Source: Xiphias gladius
Taxonomy: Eukaryota; Chordata; Actinopteri; Istiophoriformes; Xiphiidae
Reading direction: 5' to 3'
Length of the DNA: 64,000 bases
Assembly (NCBI RefSeq): GCF_016859285.1
Contig: NC_053415.1
Location: forward strand, 26,255,501-26,319,500
Shown here: in pieces, positions 40,601 to 54,200 of the stretch
Position numbering within the stretch: the stretch's first letter is position 1
Layout of the letters: every line of letters begins with the position of its first letter
Made by a program: the position numbers and the translations under genes
Notes under the pieces: model-generated
What the model was told of the DNA's origin: nothing
Databases searched by the model: none
Seen by the model: only the letters and a program-made list of their open reading frames with translations

Positions 40601-41680
40601 CCTTTTTAAAACAAAGTATGAATGTGTGACAGTAGAACCTTAGAGACGTAGCCACAATATGGGGGCAGCTGTGCCAAAATATGCAGCGGTAGCTTAATCT
40701 AACCCCAAATCTCTGGACCGTGATTAAGGATTTCTCTCGCTCTCTCTCTCCCTTTATCTCTGTGTAAATATGTGTGAGCATAGTGCGCGCGCACGCGCAT
40801 TGCGCACGATAAGATACTGCGCACAAGGCCGAGGTATCACAGCGCGGGGGGGGAGAGAAGACGCACCAGTGAGGCAGAGTTGGCGAGTCTCTCAGACCAT
40901 GAGCCCTAAAGGACGGACGACATCCATCCGCGCCTACACTGCCTGATCTCACCGCGCCGGAGAGTCTCGTTGGGTCAGCTCGCAGTTTGCACTAACGGGA
41001 GACCTTCCGACCTGCCTGCTTGAAGATGGCCAGACTCGTCCCAGTGACACCAGCTGTGCCCGACGCGCGGTCCCACTTTCCCCATCCCACTTCGTGGATC
41101 CCACCAAAGCGACATTTCTGTCACGACATGGTCCCGACTTACTCTCTGAGTCGCTGATGCCGCTGTCGCTGACGCTGGCGCTGCTCCTCCTCTTCATGGT
41201 CTTCAGGTGCTCGTCGTACCTGAAGTGCCGCTTGTCCACCGGCGACGTGAAGTCTTCGATCACCGCGTCGAACTCGCACAGCACGTCGCTCAGGTCCTCG
41301 TCGTTGACGAACTTCGCTGCCGGGACGAGAAAGGGATTCGCATTTATGAGGATTTTCTTATTGATCTGGAGCAAGAACGATTTCAGCTGGATCGGGGGAT
41401 TGACAACTGACCTACCGGCGAACATGTAGCCTGTGGTAATGTGGCCTAATGAGATGGCAACATGAATAGAAGACTAGAAAATCACGTGGAAGGTAAAGCA
41501 ACATGTAAAACCACTAAATACAGGGTCATAATCAGCGCCCCGCAATGTCTCCTATCGGAATATTGTGTTTAAATACTTAGAGTTTGAACCTATGGTGACA
41601 AGTCTTAGTTGTCACTGATTCAAAATAAATGCCGGATGGAAAAGGAACCTACCTTGAGGTTTAAGCTTTGGAGACTTCAT
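37608..41680 (-). CDS. rgcc: RGCC, regulator of cell cycle (RGC-32), complete
   Basis: RGCC is a small cytoplasmic/nuclear regulator induced by complement and p53 and reported to bind and modulate CDK1. Five coding exons on the minus strand: 41653-41680, 41143-41316, 38866-38976, 38502-38564 and 37608-37615. They give 384 nt, or 127 residues plus TGA, with every junction in phase. The start MKSPKLKPQ matches the family start MKPPAAQ in style. The core includes [26 protein letters not shown] and [13 protein letters not shown], and the end is [21 protein letters not shown]. Human RGCC is 137 residues with the same core and ends LASM. The last exon contributes only 8 coding bases (GC ATG TGA). 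Human Thr111-Pro, a reported CDK1 site, is replaced by Ser-Pro-Lys-Pro-Lys, still a proline-directed context. The first exon ends at CAAG|GTAGGT. Identification is very secure. Confidence 0.95.
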
Positions 41681-41910
41681 GGTTCCAGAAAATCGGGTCT
41701 GGGATTCTCCAGCGCTGTCTTTGGAAGTCTTTGTGTGTATGTGTGTGTGTGTTTGTGTGTGCGCGCGCGTGCCTCCGCGTCAAGCCCCACTCCGCCGTCC
41801 GGTGCGCGACGCTCCTGCAGGTCCTGAAACTAACCCCGCGGCCCGAGGACTGCAGCCTTTTAACGAGCCCCGCTCAGCGTGGGCGGTGACCATCGCACCA
41901 GAGATGGGAG

Positions 41911-41983
<73 letters not shown>

Positions 41984-43620
41984 GCAGGGACCAATAAAAC
42001 CTTTTCCCGGTTGAGGTTACTCTCCCCTGACGTCTCCCTCCTGAAATGATGTTTGTAAACAACGTAGGTGTCGGTTGCCGGGGCCGGGGACCGGGGACCG
42101 GGGGGGTAACACGCGGGTATTTATATCCGTGACCAGGAGCTTCTCGGATTTGACACATGTTGGTGCATCGGTGACAACCATAACATGATAATATAACACC
42201 GACGGGAGGCAGCCGATCTGCACGAGTCCTTCTGCATTTGCTCATTTTTACTGTTAACACTTCTGTTCTTTTACTCAACTCCTTATTTATTTATTTTAAC
42301 ATGAAATAAAGGATGTATACGGTTCATCGCATGTTTCCTATCATACGTCTTGCTGCAGAGATTCGCGAAGCAGAATGAAGAATCATCCCACATTATTTCC
42401 CTGGCGCATGTGAAGAGCAGCACGTGAAAACGGCTCCGGGGATGAGAAGCGTCACCGGTGTTGTCCCCGCGAGGCCACTGCCACCCGGCTGGGGGCTTCA
42501 ATCCCGCGAGGTGGTGGCGAGCCTCCTGTCAGACCGACGTGGAGACGCTCCGTCCGCGCCTGGGCTCCGGCGAAGGATGAGGTGGGAGCGACATCTGGTG
42601 GCGCAACGCCACAGTTGCATCTGGCGTCGGGGGGACTCGGGATCCGAGTTTGTTTTTCCCCCGTTTGGAAACGGCAGATGTCAAGACAGTCAAGGCCACC
42701 TTACTGGCTCGTTGCGGGGACTTTGGACCGTGTCACGGTCTTCGTCGGCAGGTGGAGTCGATGGGAAGACTCAGACGTCGGTTCCACGGCCATTCGAGCT
42801 AATGCGCGACGCCACGTGCTTTCCCCCTCTTTCATCAGCTACATGCCAACACGTGGTTTCTTCCCCCTGAAGTAGTGGCTTGACACCAGTCCCACTCTCC
42901 AAACACGAGCAACGGAGAAATTTAAATTGCAACGGTGAGACTGTTGGTGTCTTTGCGACACGACTTGCAGACGAAACGCACATTCGGCGGCTCATTATCT
43001 TCTTGGCGTCACTTGCTTCTCAGACGTGACGCGAAATGGGTTTTTTAAGAGATCCTAAATATTTCCGTCTGGCGAGCGGCTGGATGATCTTTGCGTTAAT
43101 AAGGCCTTCGACCTCGGATGATCTGGTAAAATGTTAAAATGGCCACGAAGGAGACGCCAAACTCCTACCAGCTCTGACCTCCGCAACGAGAGAATTCCCC
43201 GACAACAAAGTGTCACGCGATTATTACGTACATTATTCCCGCAGTCGGATTAGGCGGAGACAAACAGCTGGTTCTCGTCGGCACTCCCAGAAGCCTGGGC
43301 AGCCAGTCGTCCCATAAAGCTATCTTTGAGTTATTTTGTCCTTACGGGTCCGTAGCATGCAGGACAGCCACGCTGAGACTTTCACACCTCCGGTGCCCAG
43401 TTTAACACGATCGGCAAATGGATAAACACGCCACGCGTTTGCAGCTGCACGTGACTGTTGACTCCGGAGGCGGCCGGGCCCCAGCGGAGGTGCTAAAAGT
43501 GACACCTTCAAGACACCGTGAGAAGATATCAGTGTTCACACGCCCATGCTTGGGATACCGCAGCTCTCCACTTGCTAACAGAACCCATTAATTAATGTGT
43601 TCACACATCGCTTGGCTGGA
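41681..43620 (-). promoter_or_regulatory. RGCC 5' flank / probable promoter
   Basis: DNA upstream of the RGCC start. It holds CG-rich stretches and a TTAAAAGG TATA-like motif on the minus strand near 41858, about 175 bases before the ATG. The (GT)n microsatellite at 41913-41982 lies just upstream. No coding exon was found up to the F5 3' end. The 148-codon ORF at 42424-42870 has no recognised features. The transcription start is not determined. Confidence 0.35.
41913..41982. repeat. (GT)n microsatellite upstream of RGCC
   Basis: About 35 GT units, 233 bases upstream of the RGCC start codon and close to a TATA-like motif. Confidence 0.97.
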
Positions 43621-43629
43621 CACTGAAAA

Positions 43630-43809
43630 AATAAGAGTGGTAATCATATTTATTGCAAAATAAATTAAATGGTCTCTACTTACATATTTACACTCATTCC
43701 TATTCATTTCTGATGGACAGAATACAACATATCAACTTAAAAACTCTGCTAGTATTTCAAAAACACATTAAAGTATGGACAAAAGGGTTAATGTGTGTGT
43801 GTATGTATA

Positions 43810-43884
<75 letters not shown>

Positions 43885-44341
43885 ATTTGTATAGGGACAA
43901 GTATATAGCATGAACCAACTAAACAAACCACAGCATTTATCGCCTAAGCTAATTCTCAATGCCTGTCCCTAGAGGGGCCTGTAAACTACATAAAAAAATG
44001 CCATAAAGCTATTTGTGTAATACAACGCTTTGCACTGTACTAATATGTAAAAGGCTGCATTAATTTTTTATATTTTTACTTTTGAATCCTACTCGTTTGA
44101 CAAACGTCTGTATGTGTCTGCTCGTGCCTGGAAGCCAAGGCTGTGATCTAGTATATTTATGGTGTGTGGTCTTCTCTATACTTGACCTTATGAGTGGAAG
44201 TGGATGTGCATATGTGTGGGGTGGTCACTACATTTGTCTTTCAGTGTGCCTGTGTTGTTTTTTTTGTGTTTTTTTGCATGTAGATGAGCACGGTTGACCT
44301 GACGTGTCATAATTTGGTATGGATTTGTGTGCATGTGCGCG
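43630..44341 (-). other. F5 3' UTR (inferred)
   Basis: Minus-strand sequence after the F5 stop codon. AATAAA at 43649-43654 (minus) would end a UTR of about 700 bases. Within it lies an (AT)n tract at 43817-43876 that could fold into a long hairpin in the mRNA. Confidence 0.5.
43817..43876. repeat. (AT)n microsatellite, about 30 units
   Basis: A self-complementary AT dinucleotide tract in the inferred F5 3' UTR, flanked by GTATGTATATACATA and ATGTGTGTG. Confidence 0.97.
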
Positions 44342-45208
44342 TCACTCAAAGTTGCAGCCCAGTAGTTCTATTCTCATGGTGATGGAGTTCTTCCAGCTTC
44401 TGGGGACGATTCGGATGAAGCGTGAGAAAATGGGAGGGTAGATGTAGTTCTTCACGTGGTCGTTGTTATCTTCATTTCCAGAGAAAGTCTGAATGTGATG
44501 AGACAGAGGAGACACATTGTTTAGAATCACTTCTCTACTACTGTCACGGAAAACTCGGCTTACCGGTGAACTGGTTCGTGTAAACACAATTTCCATGTGA
44601 TTTCGCCGCAGCTCACCTTATATGGGATGTCCTCATCATCTTTGTACAGTTCCCAGTGTATCCCATTGCTGCTGTACTGCAGAGTGTAGGACGTGATGTA
44701 CATGGATTTTCCCAGAGACTTGGCTCCCTGCGTTATTATGCCCGTGATCTTCTTAATTTGGGGCAGCTCCACCTGGAGCCACTGGTTCATGTCGTTATAC
44801 TGTGGAGGAGAAAGAGCAGAAAGAGAGAGGTAATAAGTTCGACTTGTAGGTCGGCGTGTGCATGCGTTTATGGACTACTGGAGGAATGTGTGTGCTATTT
44901 AATTCACAATGCAGGGATGTGGGTGTGCGTATATTGCCAGCAGGACACTCAGATCCTGTGTTACAAGAACACGTACATCCTGTGTGTTCTACCCGATTCT
45001 CATTATAGATTCGAACGCATTCATTTTGACCTGGCGTGTCCGTATTCGATCAGTACCTTAGCCTGCCATGCGTTGATGGTGCCCTGTCTGTTGAGGCGTG
45101 CAAGGGAGGGTTTCCAGGGTCCAGAGTACCAGCTGGAGGCTGTGGAGCTGGCAGTGATACGGTGGTCTTCTATGAGTCCGCTCTCTATCCCCAGAGGCAC
45201 CGAGCAGC
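44342..45208 (-). other. F5 C2 discoidin domain (exons 23-25)
   Basis: Residues about 1735-1894: [88 protein letters not shown] and IELLGCNFE before TGA. The domain binds phosphatidylserine membranes. The paired C-domain cysteines (CSVPLG... and LLGCNFE) are present. The end resembles human LELFGCDIY. Confidence 0.94.
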
Positions 45209-48200
45209 CTGAGGCAGGAGAACCCAGGCTCTATGACAATACTCAAGTACATACTACACGTGAACATGAATTTTGGTGTCATTCGGGAAAGCATTTGTAA
45301 ATCCCGAGAAATTACCCATCATAAAATATACAAAAATTACTTTACGATACAGCATTTTCCCAAAAACGACAGTGTACACACAAAGTTACGTTGTCATTGA
45401 ACGATGCACAAAATCAAGAATGTGCGGCATAGATATTGATCGTGAGGTTCAAGTATTTGAAGATTTTCTTCGACTCGTGCTCTGGCTTGCCCACATCCAC
45501 GCACACGTACAGTAACACCTTACCGTCAAGCTCACAGCCGTAGAACTCCATGCGAACCGTGGCCTTGTTGTGCCAGGTGATGGGGTGGAGCCTGATGAAC
45601 CGTCCAACCACAGGAGGGAAGAAGGTGTTTGTCTTTGTCTCATAGGCTTCCTGGTTCCCCGTGAATACCTGGTAAAGGAGGGAGAGACACAGACAGAGAG
45701 AGATAAAGAAGTGATCGCACACTTCCCTCTTAGTTTGTAGCTGTTTCCACAGATCAAAGAGGTGATCAAACTTCCCCCCACCTTCCTGAGGTCCCTGCTG
45801 TCGCCCTTATAGAAGATCCACTTCCGGCGGTCGGTGCTGTAGGAGATAGTGTACTTGACCACAAACTGGGATTGGAACAGCTGCTTGGCTCCCTGGGTGG
45901 CCACCTGGCTAATCACAACTGGCCGCTGGAAGTCCACCTATACAGGGAAAAGTCCACAGGTGGCAGATTGTATTCGCACAGACAGCAAGGGGCCCACATG
46001 CAACTAGCGTTACTACACCCACAACACATACCTGAATCCAGCTGTTGTTCTGGTCTGTGCTCCAGGCATTATATTTACCCTGATTGTTCAATCTGGCAAG
46101 GTAGGGCTCCCAGTGTCCTTCAAAGATGGAAAGACTGTCATTACTCTGGTGACGCCTTTGCTTATAAGGGTTCGCTATAATAGTAATGAAATAATTACAC
46201 ATTGTGACTGCAGTAGTACCACACTGTAATTGTTACTAAAACAGATGGATGCAGACATGAAGAGATACGGCTACCTCTGGTGATGATTGCTGTGATCTGG
46301 TTGTCTTTCACACTGCCTGACTCTAGACCCAGTGGACGGTAGCAGTCTTAGAGGAGACATGCAAGTAATATCTCAGTATTAAAACACAACATAACAGCAT
46401 GTCAGCGTAGTTAGAAAATCATACTCTGAATGCTGCAGTGTTTTTTAATTGTTTGTACCGTCATCTAGAACCAGGAAGAGGGTCTGCATGCCCCTCTGTT
46501 GGTTGAAACCAACTTCTGTCTCCAGCTGCCACAGGCCAGGTTTGGTCGGATACATCTCCAGAGTAGCAAAGCCCCCTGCAAAGGCAGTTTGGTACAGAAG
46601 TTAAGTTGAAACATACTGCCCCTGCTACATTATTGACATCAAACATAGCCAGCAGCTATTCCCTGCATGGCAGCTGTTTAGATACAGTACTTTGACTATC
46701 TGAAAGCACAAAAACAGCAAAGGATTCTGAATTCACTTAAGAAACATTACGGTGCTAACCAGGCAGCAGTGGGTAGACTGCCTGTCTGTAGCTGACGGTC
46801 TTCTTGTGGAGGAACGTCTGGCCATGGAAGTGGACACTCTGAAAGTCTTTGGGAGAACCCATGTTGATCAGGTGCCAGCACACAAGCTGGTTGGTGTACA
46901 TCCTCAGGCCCTTTAGGTTGTATATAATGCCGTTGATGGCTAGGGAGACAACATGGAGACATTTTTTTAATGTTTCTGGTCAGGTGAAAATATATCGCAA
47001 CTACAGTTTTGGCACGATATATTCTCAACAGTGGATGTACACTACATACTATATATAATGTGATCAAATTGGCGTGTTATATAATTATTGGTTTTCATAT
47101 TCAAAAGATTTTGGCTGGAGGATCATTTTAACCAGACTAGTTGAAGGTACATAATGCATTACAATGGAACTTGAGGTTCTCCTTGAAATTGGGGTCCATA
47201 AATCTCCTTCGGCTTTTCCTCTTCACTATCTCACGGTTATTCTCATAGTACCAGCTCTGCGACTCATCGAAGGTCATGAACAGCAGCACGAACTCCCTCA
47301 TGTCTTGTGAGTTCCTGTCCAGGGTGTTCTCTCGACACACCAACAAAGGCCCAATCAAGCCAGAGTGGATGTCCCTTTCCTAAGAGACAGGGCATACACT
47401 AGGTTTAAAATTAGTTTTTCAAAATGTGAACACATTCACTTTGCTCAAACCAAACATACAGTTTAATGTATCCCATTTAGATTAATCTTAATTTAAAGGG
47501 GGGGGGGGCACAGTCAGAAATTTAAATGATACATACAGTTGCTTTAATCTGTGTTGGTAAATAGCATTTCTTCAATGGCTGCCATAAAAATCTTACATTT
47601 AATTAATAAATATCTACAAAGTACAAAGTACTCACAGGATTAACACCTGAATAGTAGGCCCAGGTCCGACAGTTAGACTCATCTGGCATTGGCCCAACCA
47701 TAGAAGTGACCTTCCATATATATGTGAAGGTGGTGTTGGGTTGAACCTCATTGTCATATTTATACCAGTACTTGGAGCTATCCTCATAGGACAGACCTTC
47801 TGTCTGCTTGGAATAGGAAACCCCATTTGGATGAACCGAGTATGGCCGGTTGGCATTGTTCCTGAACACCACCTGCAAGTCAAAGACACATTCTGTGGCT
47901 GGGTAGTGATGCTTATACGGGATTAATTAATTTTTTGCAGAGAGTTAGATAAAAAGATCCATGCAAGTGTCAAGTTTGTATGATAAATGTAAAACTACCA
48001 CCATCAGCTGGGTAGCTTAGCTTAGCACAAAGACTGGAAGCAGCAGGAAACAGCTATCCCCCCTGCAGGAAGTTACTGTGACGGGCCAAGACATAGTCCT
48101 GCACATAACCCCCATAAAATCACATCCCCAAACTGGGTTTTGTACAGATGAAACAATTGAGACTTAACAAGTTGAGCTTTAAAGATGCTGGTAGAATGAC

Positions 48201-51200
48201 TGTATTACATCTGGACAGAGCATGGCCCCGTTTTCTGTCTTTGTGCTACGCTAAGCTAACCAGCTGCTGCCTTTAACCGCATATTTAGCATACATACTAA
48301 AGGTTTACACAAAGCAACAATTAGTTGTAAATGCTACAATTTATACATACGCCTAAAATACAGAAAACATAGACATAAAAATGATGAAAGTGAAGTCTTC
48401 ACAAAGTAAATAAATACAGATTATGGCTTTGCAGCTGATGCAGGAAGTCTTACCATTATGCTTTGTCCAACCTCCGCCTTGATGACAGGTCCGAGGATGC
48501 CTAGATGCTCATCCATCTCTCCACGGATGTCAGGTGTGCCGAAGCTACTATCCAAGTATCTCCGGAAAACCACCTTGGTGAACGTAGTTTCTCTGCTGTT
48601 TTGTTGAGACTTGTCTTGCCTCCTTTGGCGGTAACACAACCTTATTTTAGCTTTTAATGTGTATGGATGTGTACTTGCTGTACAATTTTCCAACAAAGCA
48701 GAACGGTCTTATCCAATGTCATATAAGCATTTTTTTACTGGAATCTCCGATCTTACCTCTGTCCATAGCCACTGTAGTCCCACTCAATTTCCTCTGCAGC
48801 AATGAAATAAATCTTTACGTTCGGGCCTGAGAACTTTAGGTAGTATTTGGAGGTCTCGTCCAGGTTGAGATTCTCGATGTCTTCATTACCGCTGTAGGGG
48901 TCTTTGTAGATCACATACTCATATTCATCTTGTCTTAGATTTTGATAATCCTGATCTAAATGAGGTGGATCACCCCCAGGAACATATAGCTCGTAGTCAC
49001 TGAAATCAGGCCGGGGAACACCGATGACCACGGGAATGTTAATGAGCTCTAGCTCATCAGAGACTGGCTTTGGTCCAGTGGGTCTTGTCCCACGTGGGGT
49101 CATGGCTGGATTGAATCCACGCGGAGAGAATGGTACACCACTCCTGGCCTGAGGCTTGTATACCTTCTTCTTTTTTGTTTTCATGCCTTCGCCCCTATGA
49201 GGCCTCTGTCGGATGGTCACCACCTTGGTCTTCTTTTTTGGAGCTGGTGTTGTTTGAGGGGTCTCTTTCTCAAAATATTTCACCATGTGATCAGGAATCT
49301 CCATGGGTACAACTTGGTAAGTCCCCTCATAAGTCCAGTTGTGGCCCTGTGTTTTAATGGAGGTGGTTTTAATTACCTCTGTATTGTTTTCTTTAAGGTA
49401 AATAATCACTTCTTCGCTGCTTTCTGAGTCACTTAGCTTCCCAGATCCTCCTATTTGTACTGCACCGCTGGAGAGGGACAGGTTATCTGAAACCATAGTC
49501 TCATTAGAGAAACTTTCTACGGAAGATGTGTGGTTCAACTCACCAAGACGAGCTGTGAGGATCTCCCTACTCTCTGATCTAATCTTTTCTGATGAATTTG
49601 ATCTATCTGATCTTGATATATTTGGATATTTGATATTCACAGTGACATTTTGTAAGGGCTCAGTTTCAAGCAAAATATGTGTTACATTTTCAAGGCTGGA
49701 ATTGACGGGATTAATCACAAGGTCAGAAGAATCCACTTGTCGTCCGTACTCCAGCCCTGCTACAGTGGTCCCAGAGTCATTATGACTGGCGTTGTTGTCT
49801 GCGCTCTCCGACTCCACCTCCAAGAGGGTCGAGTTGCATATGCGTATGCTGCTGATATTAACCTCCCCAATATCCGACGCTGGAATAGACAGTGAATGGT
49901 TTGTTGCATCTGCTGACACATTAACATGGTTAGTTGCTGTGTTATTCTCACTTTGCCTTGGTGACAGCATCGTTCCAGACACATTGGCCTTTGGTGTACA
50001 GTGGAGACTGCTGGAATTGGATAGAGGAACAGAATAAGAAAAGACATCCCCTCTGGTGAGTCTTTCCTCTGAGTCATCTTCCAAGATCGTGCCTACCGAA
50101 GTCTGGTTTCCAGGTAATGTTACAGTAAGATTAGTTGTTTCTTGTAATGTTACTGTTAGATTGGTAATCTCTGTAGATACATTTACAGCAGCTGATAATG
50201 CGGTAGTATTGTGAATTGTTGTGTTCTTTGTGTCAGACACAGAATTATTTTCGCTCTTCATCTCCTTGAAAGTAAAGATGATATTTGTGTCTCCGTCAGG
50301 CACATCAATAGTATCATAGTTGAGGATAGAGAGGTCCAGCTCCTCCATGTCTGAGCCTGTAGATTGGTTTTTCAGAGACCTGAGACCTAATTGTTCTGCT
50401 AAAATATCTGTGTAAATATCTGTCTCCCCTACCGTTTCTCTTTCAAGTTCCGACTTCTCCGCTTCTAGCCTGATATCCTCCAAGCTTGGAGGCTTCCACA
50501 CAGTAAATTGTTTGTCTGCTTCATAGGATTCACTGTATTCATACATGTTGTCACGATAGCACTCAACATCCTGAAACTTCACGCGCATTCCTTTGGTTGT
50601 CCCATGGGAATTCAGGGAAGCCAGGAGCCAGACACCTGGTTCAGGAGAGACATACAAAAATAATCCATGAAAGACCTTTAAAAAACTAAGCAGCTGTTAC
50701 GTTTTACATGAAAAAGTATCAGATGGTGGCCTTAACTTAACTTAAATATAAAATTTGACATAAAAACAAGGCATTATACGCCCTTACTCACCAATGTTGT
50801 CCATGTTCATAGTGATGGTTTCTCCAGTCATGGGGTAGAGGCTGAGAAAATCCTCAGTCCGCTCATTCAACTCGAATGTATGGCCATAGAACGTAGCTGT
50901 CTGGATGTAGTCCTGTGCTCCAGCGCTCGACACATGCCATGTGACAATTTCATCATTGCAGAAGCCCAAGACCGTCCCGCTCTCAAACATGTAACCATTA
51001 ATCGCTGTAAGGACATGTACATGAATATTAGATATCTGAAAGGCAGCTGAAGGCAAGGTTAGAGGAATGGACAAGTAATGGAATGACCATATTAGGTATT
51101 TTAGGGATGGGCTTTCGTTAGCTTCAATCCATCCATCCATTCCTTTTTATTGGAAAACTTACTGTGCATGACATTGGATCTATAAAAGTCTGGGTCCGCC

Positions 51201-54200
51201 TTGCTGAGTTTGGTTCGATCAGTGTAGTGCTTGATGTTGTAATCCAGGTACCAGCTCTTGTTTTCATCAAACACAGCAAAAATTGCATGCTGCTCCTTGT
51301 CTGCTTTCAGCTGTAGAAAACAAACCAAAACCTTTGTTCATCCATTTATACATATCCACTTACTTTTGTAGAACATTTTGGATTAATACATTTTGACTGA
51401 CTTTTAATTTTCAATGCTTTGACTTTCAGCATACTTATTATTATAGGAATGTACACATTTTTAAAACTATCAATACCCTAACATGTGACGTGTCTTAAAA
51501 GTGTAATACTGAATCAATATAGTTAGTTAACTTTTATTTCATTGCCTTGCTAAACATTATGTTCCTCTTTCATAGGGTTACAGGTCAATTATCATAAGTG
51601 CAACAAGACATCTTTCATTATCACAAAACTGTGAAAAACATAATTTGTAACTTTATTAATCTACAAATAAAACCATGTTGTAATTATAACCAACTCACCA
51701 ATAAATAAACTTACTTACCAACTTACTCTTTGCTTGAAAAACGTCAGTGTTTTATTACAAAAACAAAATAAAGTGTCTACGGCCATGCTAGCGGCTCTGT
51801 GAGATTGTGCTAAGGCACAGCATGCTAACATTGCTAACATGGTGATGTCAAACAGCAGTTCACCATCTTTATTTTAGCGTGTTAATATGCTAACATTTGC
51901 TAATTACCACTAAACACAATAAACGGACAAGGTTGTTGGGAATGTCATTGGTTTGCGGGCCTTTTTCTTTATGAACCAAACCAAAGTATTGGAGAAATTA
52001 AAGTTATGACCTGATAATGGCAGCAGATGAAAGGTCACCAGAGATCACCAAAATTTTTACAATTCATCCTCAAGGCAACAGGAATGTCTGTACCAAATTC
52101 CATGACAGTTCATTTAATAATTGTTGAGACATTTCACTCCAAACCACAAATGTGAACCTCATGGTGGTATTTAGAGGAAAAGTCACGGGATCATCAAAGT
52201 CAGTAGGCTTCATCATCTGGGGACCATGAACGTCTGTACAAATTTTCATGAAAATCCATCAACTTGTTATTGAACTATTTCAGTAGACGCCCCTAAACCC
52301 CTGCCGCTAGCGTGCCTACCTGCACGTTCCTGACATTGAGGGACTGACTCTTGCAGATGAGGATCGGTCCTATCAGCCCTGAGGAGATGTCACGTGGTGT
52401 GTCCACTGCACTGTGGTACATCCGTGTCACACATCGGGAGTCTTCTTCCAAAGGCTCATCCTCTTTGACCACTGTCCACACATAGGTGTGCGTCTCGCCT
52501 GGCTGAACACCATGGGAATGGTTGCCTGGCAACCGTATCAAAAAGTACATCGTCAGATATATAGTAACCATTTTGTATAATCTAACCAGACGGGGCAGTC
52601 CACCATACAAAGTGTTTAATCAGTTTGTTTTATGGCGAGGAGAGAGTCTCGGTACCTCCCTCTGGGTAGTTGACTCCCTCTTCGGACTTCTCTATCGTCA
52701 GTCCGTGTGGATAGATGCTGTAAGGCCTGGACGCCATGTTCTTAAAAACAATCTGCGAAAGGACAGGAGGATGTGTGAGGGCGCACAATCTGTGAGCAAC
52801 ATTAAATGATGCTCTGGGATCATAGCAGTTTCGCTGACAATAAGGCTGAACTGTCGACTTTCAGCTTCAATTTGATAGTGTTCTATCCACAGCAGATGAA
52901 CTGTGTTGAAACTGGAGCCATTTGTATACACGGTTCCCAATTTTTTTTTTCGGTATACTAACATTAATATGCAAAGCATAATAACCAACTTTATCAGAAT
53001 CTGTTATGTGCTCGAGCATGGGAATTTGTATAAATGATAAAAATGACAATTTATATGACTTCTATATTCTTGCTTTTTTTTTTTTTGGTTGAAGAGCCGC
53101 TGACTTTATGAGACCTTCTGACAGTACTGTATTTCAAACATTTTAAGGTCTCTTCATCAGGTGCCTGTTAGTCGTAGAATATACCTCAAAGTGTTTCTGC
53201 TTTTAAATCATTCAAAACACTTTATTAATGCCCAAATAACTGTCTGACATGCTTCTTAGGGTGCATCCCTAGTCCTTTCGGGGATCAGAATCTGACCGCA
53301 GTTTAGACCAAACCTTAACGCAAACCCTTTTAGCTTAGCATTTACAGAGGAAAGCTTTTTGACGGTTTCTCATACTGTGCTCTGATTTTTTTTGTTCTCG
53401 TGTTCTGTAATGAATTTGTTTTATGTGAACCATTTTGAATTATGATTTTGCTAACAAATTGATTGGATTTTGAATGAAGACGATCTTACCGTGATAACGT
53501 CTCTGATTTGCGCTCTGATCACCGGGCCCAAGATGCCAAGCTCATTTTTCCTTTGCCTGGTCTCCAACCTTTCAGTGAATGACTCATTTTTGTACAGAGT
53601 GTACACTGCCTTCTTGTACTTCCGACCTATGCGTGTTGATGACTGTGTCAAGTACTGGAGCTTGAAGTCCCTGCACAAAAAGATAAGAGGTTCTATTTAA
53701 TTTTGACACATAGATGTAACTTATAGGAGACACAACAGAGTGTTTTTCATCTGTGAAAAACTGTTCAAACAGAACTCAAAGGGTTTAAAGAATCTCTTAA
53801 CAGAAAATAAGTCTCACGTTTAGTCTCTTCAGTAAAGTCAAAAACCAGGTTGCAGCACTATCATGGTCTCTCTTTTCACAGTAAACAGAGCCATTAACAT
53901 CAGTTCATTTAAAGTGCTGTAGTAATACATGAGAATACTACAGTAGCACCTTAAATTATTATAAACACGAAGGATGTACATAGTGTGCCACAGAGGGATG
54001 TCTGAATAGTTTGCATATATGAAATAAATTTAAAGTGTATCCGTACACTGCTTACCCATCAATATATTCATGCATGTTAGGTGCATAGTCCCAGACAATT
54101 TCCTCAGCGGCTATATAGTATTTCCACTTCCTGCTTTGTTTTCTTTGCTCAGTAGTCAACCTTCGCTGGGGTGGGTCGAAGCCATCGCACCTCTTCACAT

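Noticed and set aside
40179..40643. 154-codon ORF within the large RGCC intron
   Set aside because: No domain or conserved block; opposite strand to RGCC and no splice context.
40949..41142. Open-frame extension of RGCC exon 2 past its donor
   Set aside because: Homology to RGCC stops exactly at the GTAAGT donor at 41142-41137; the rest is intron.
42424..42870. 148-codon ORF upstream of RGCC
   Set aside because: GC-rich random composition, no family resemblance, overlapped by another frame.
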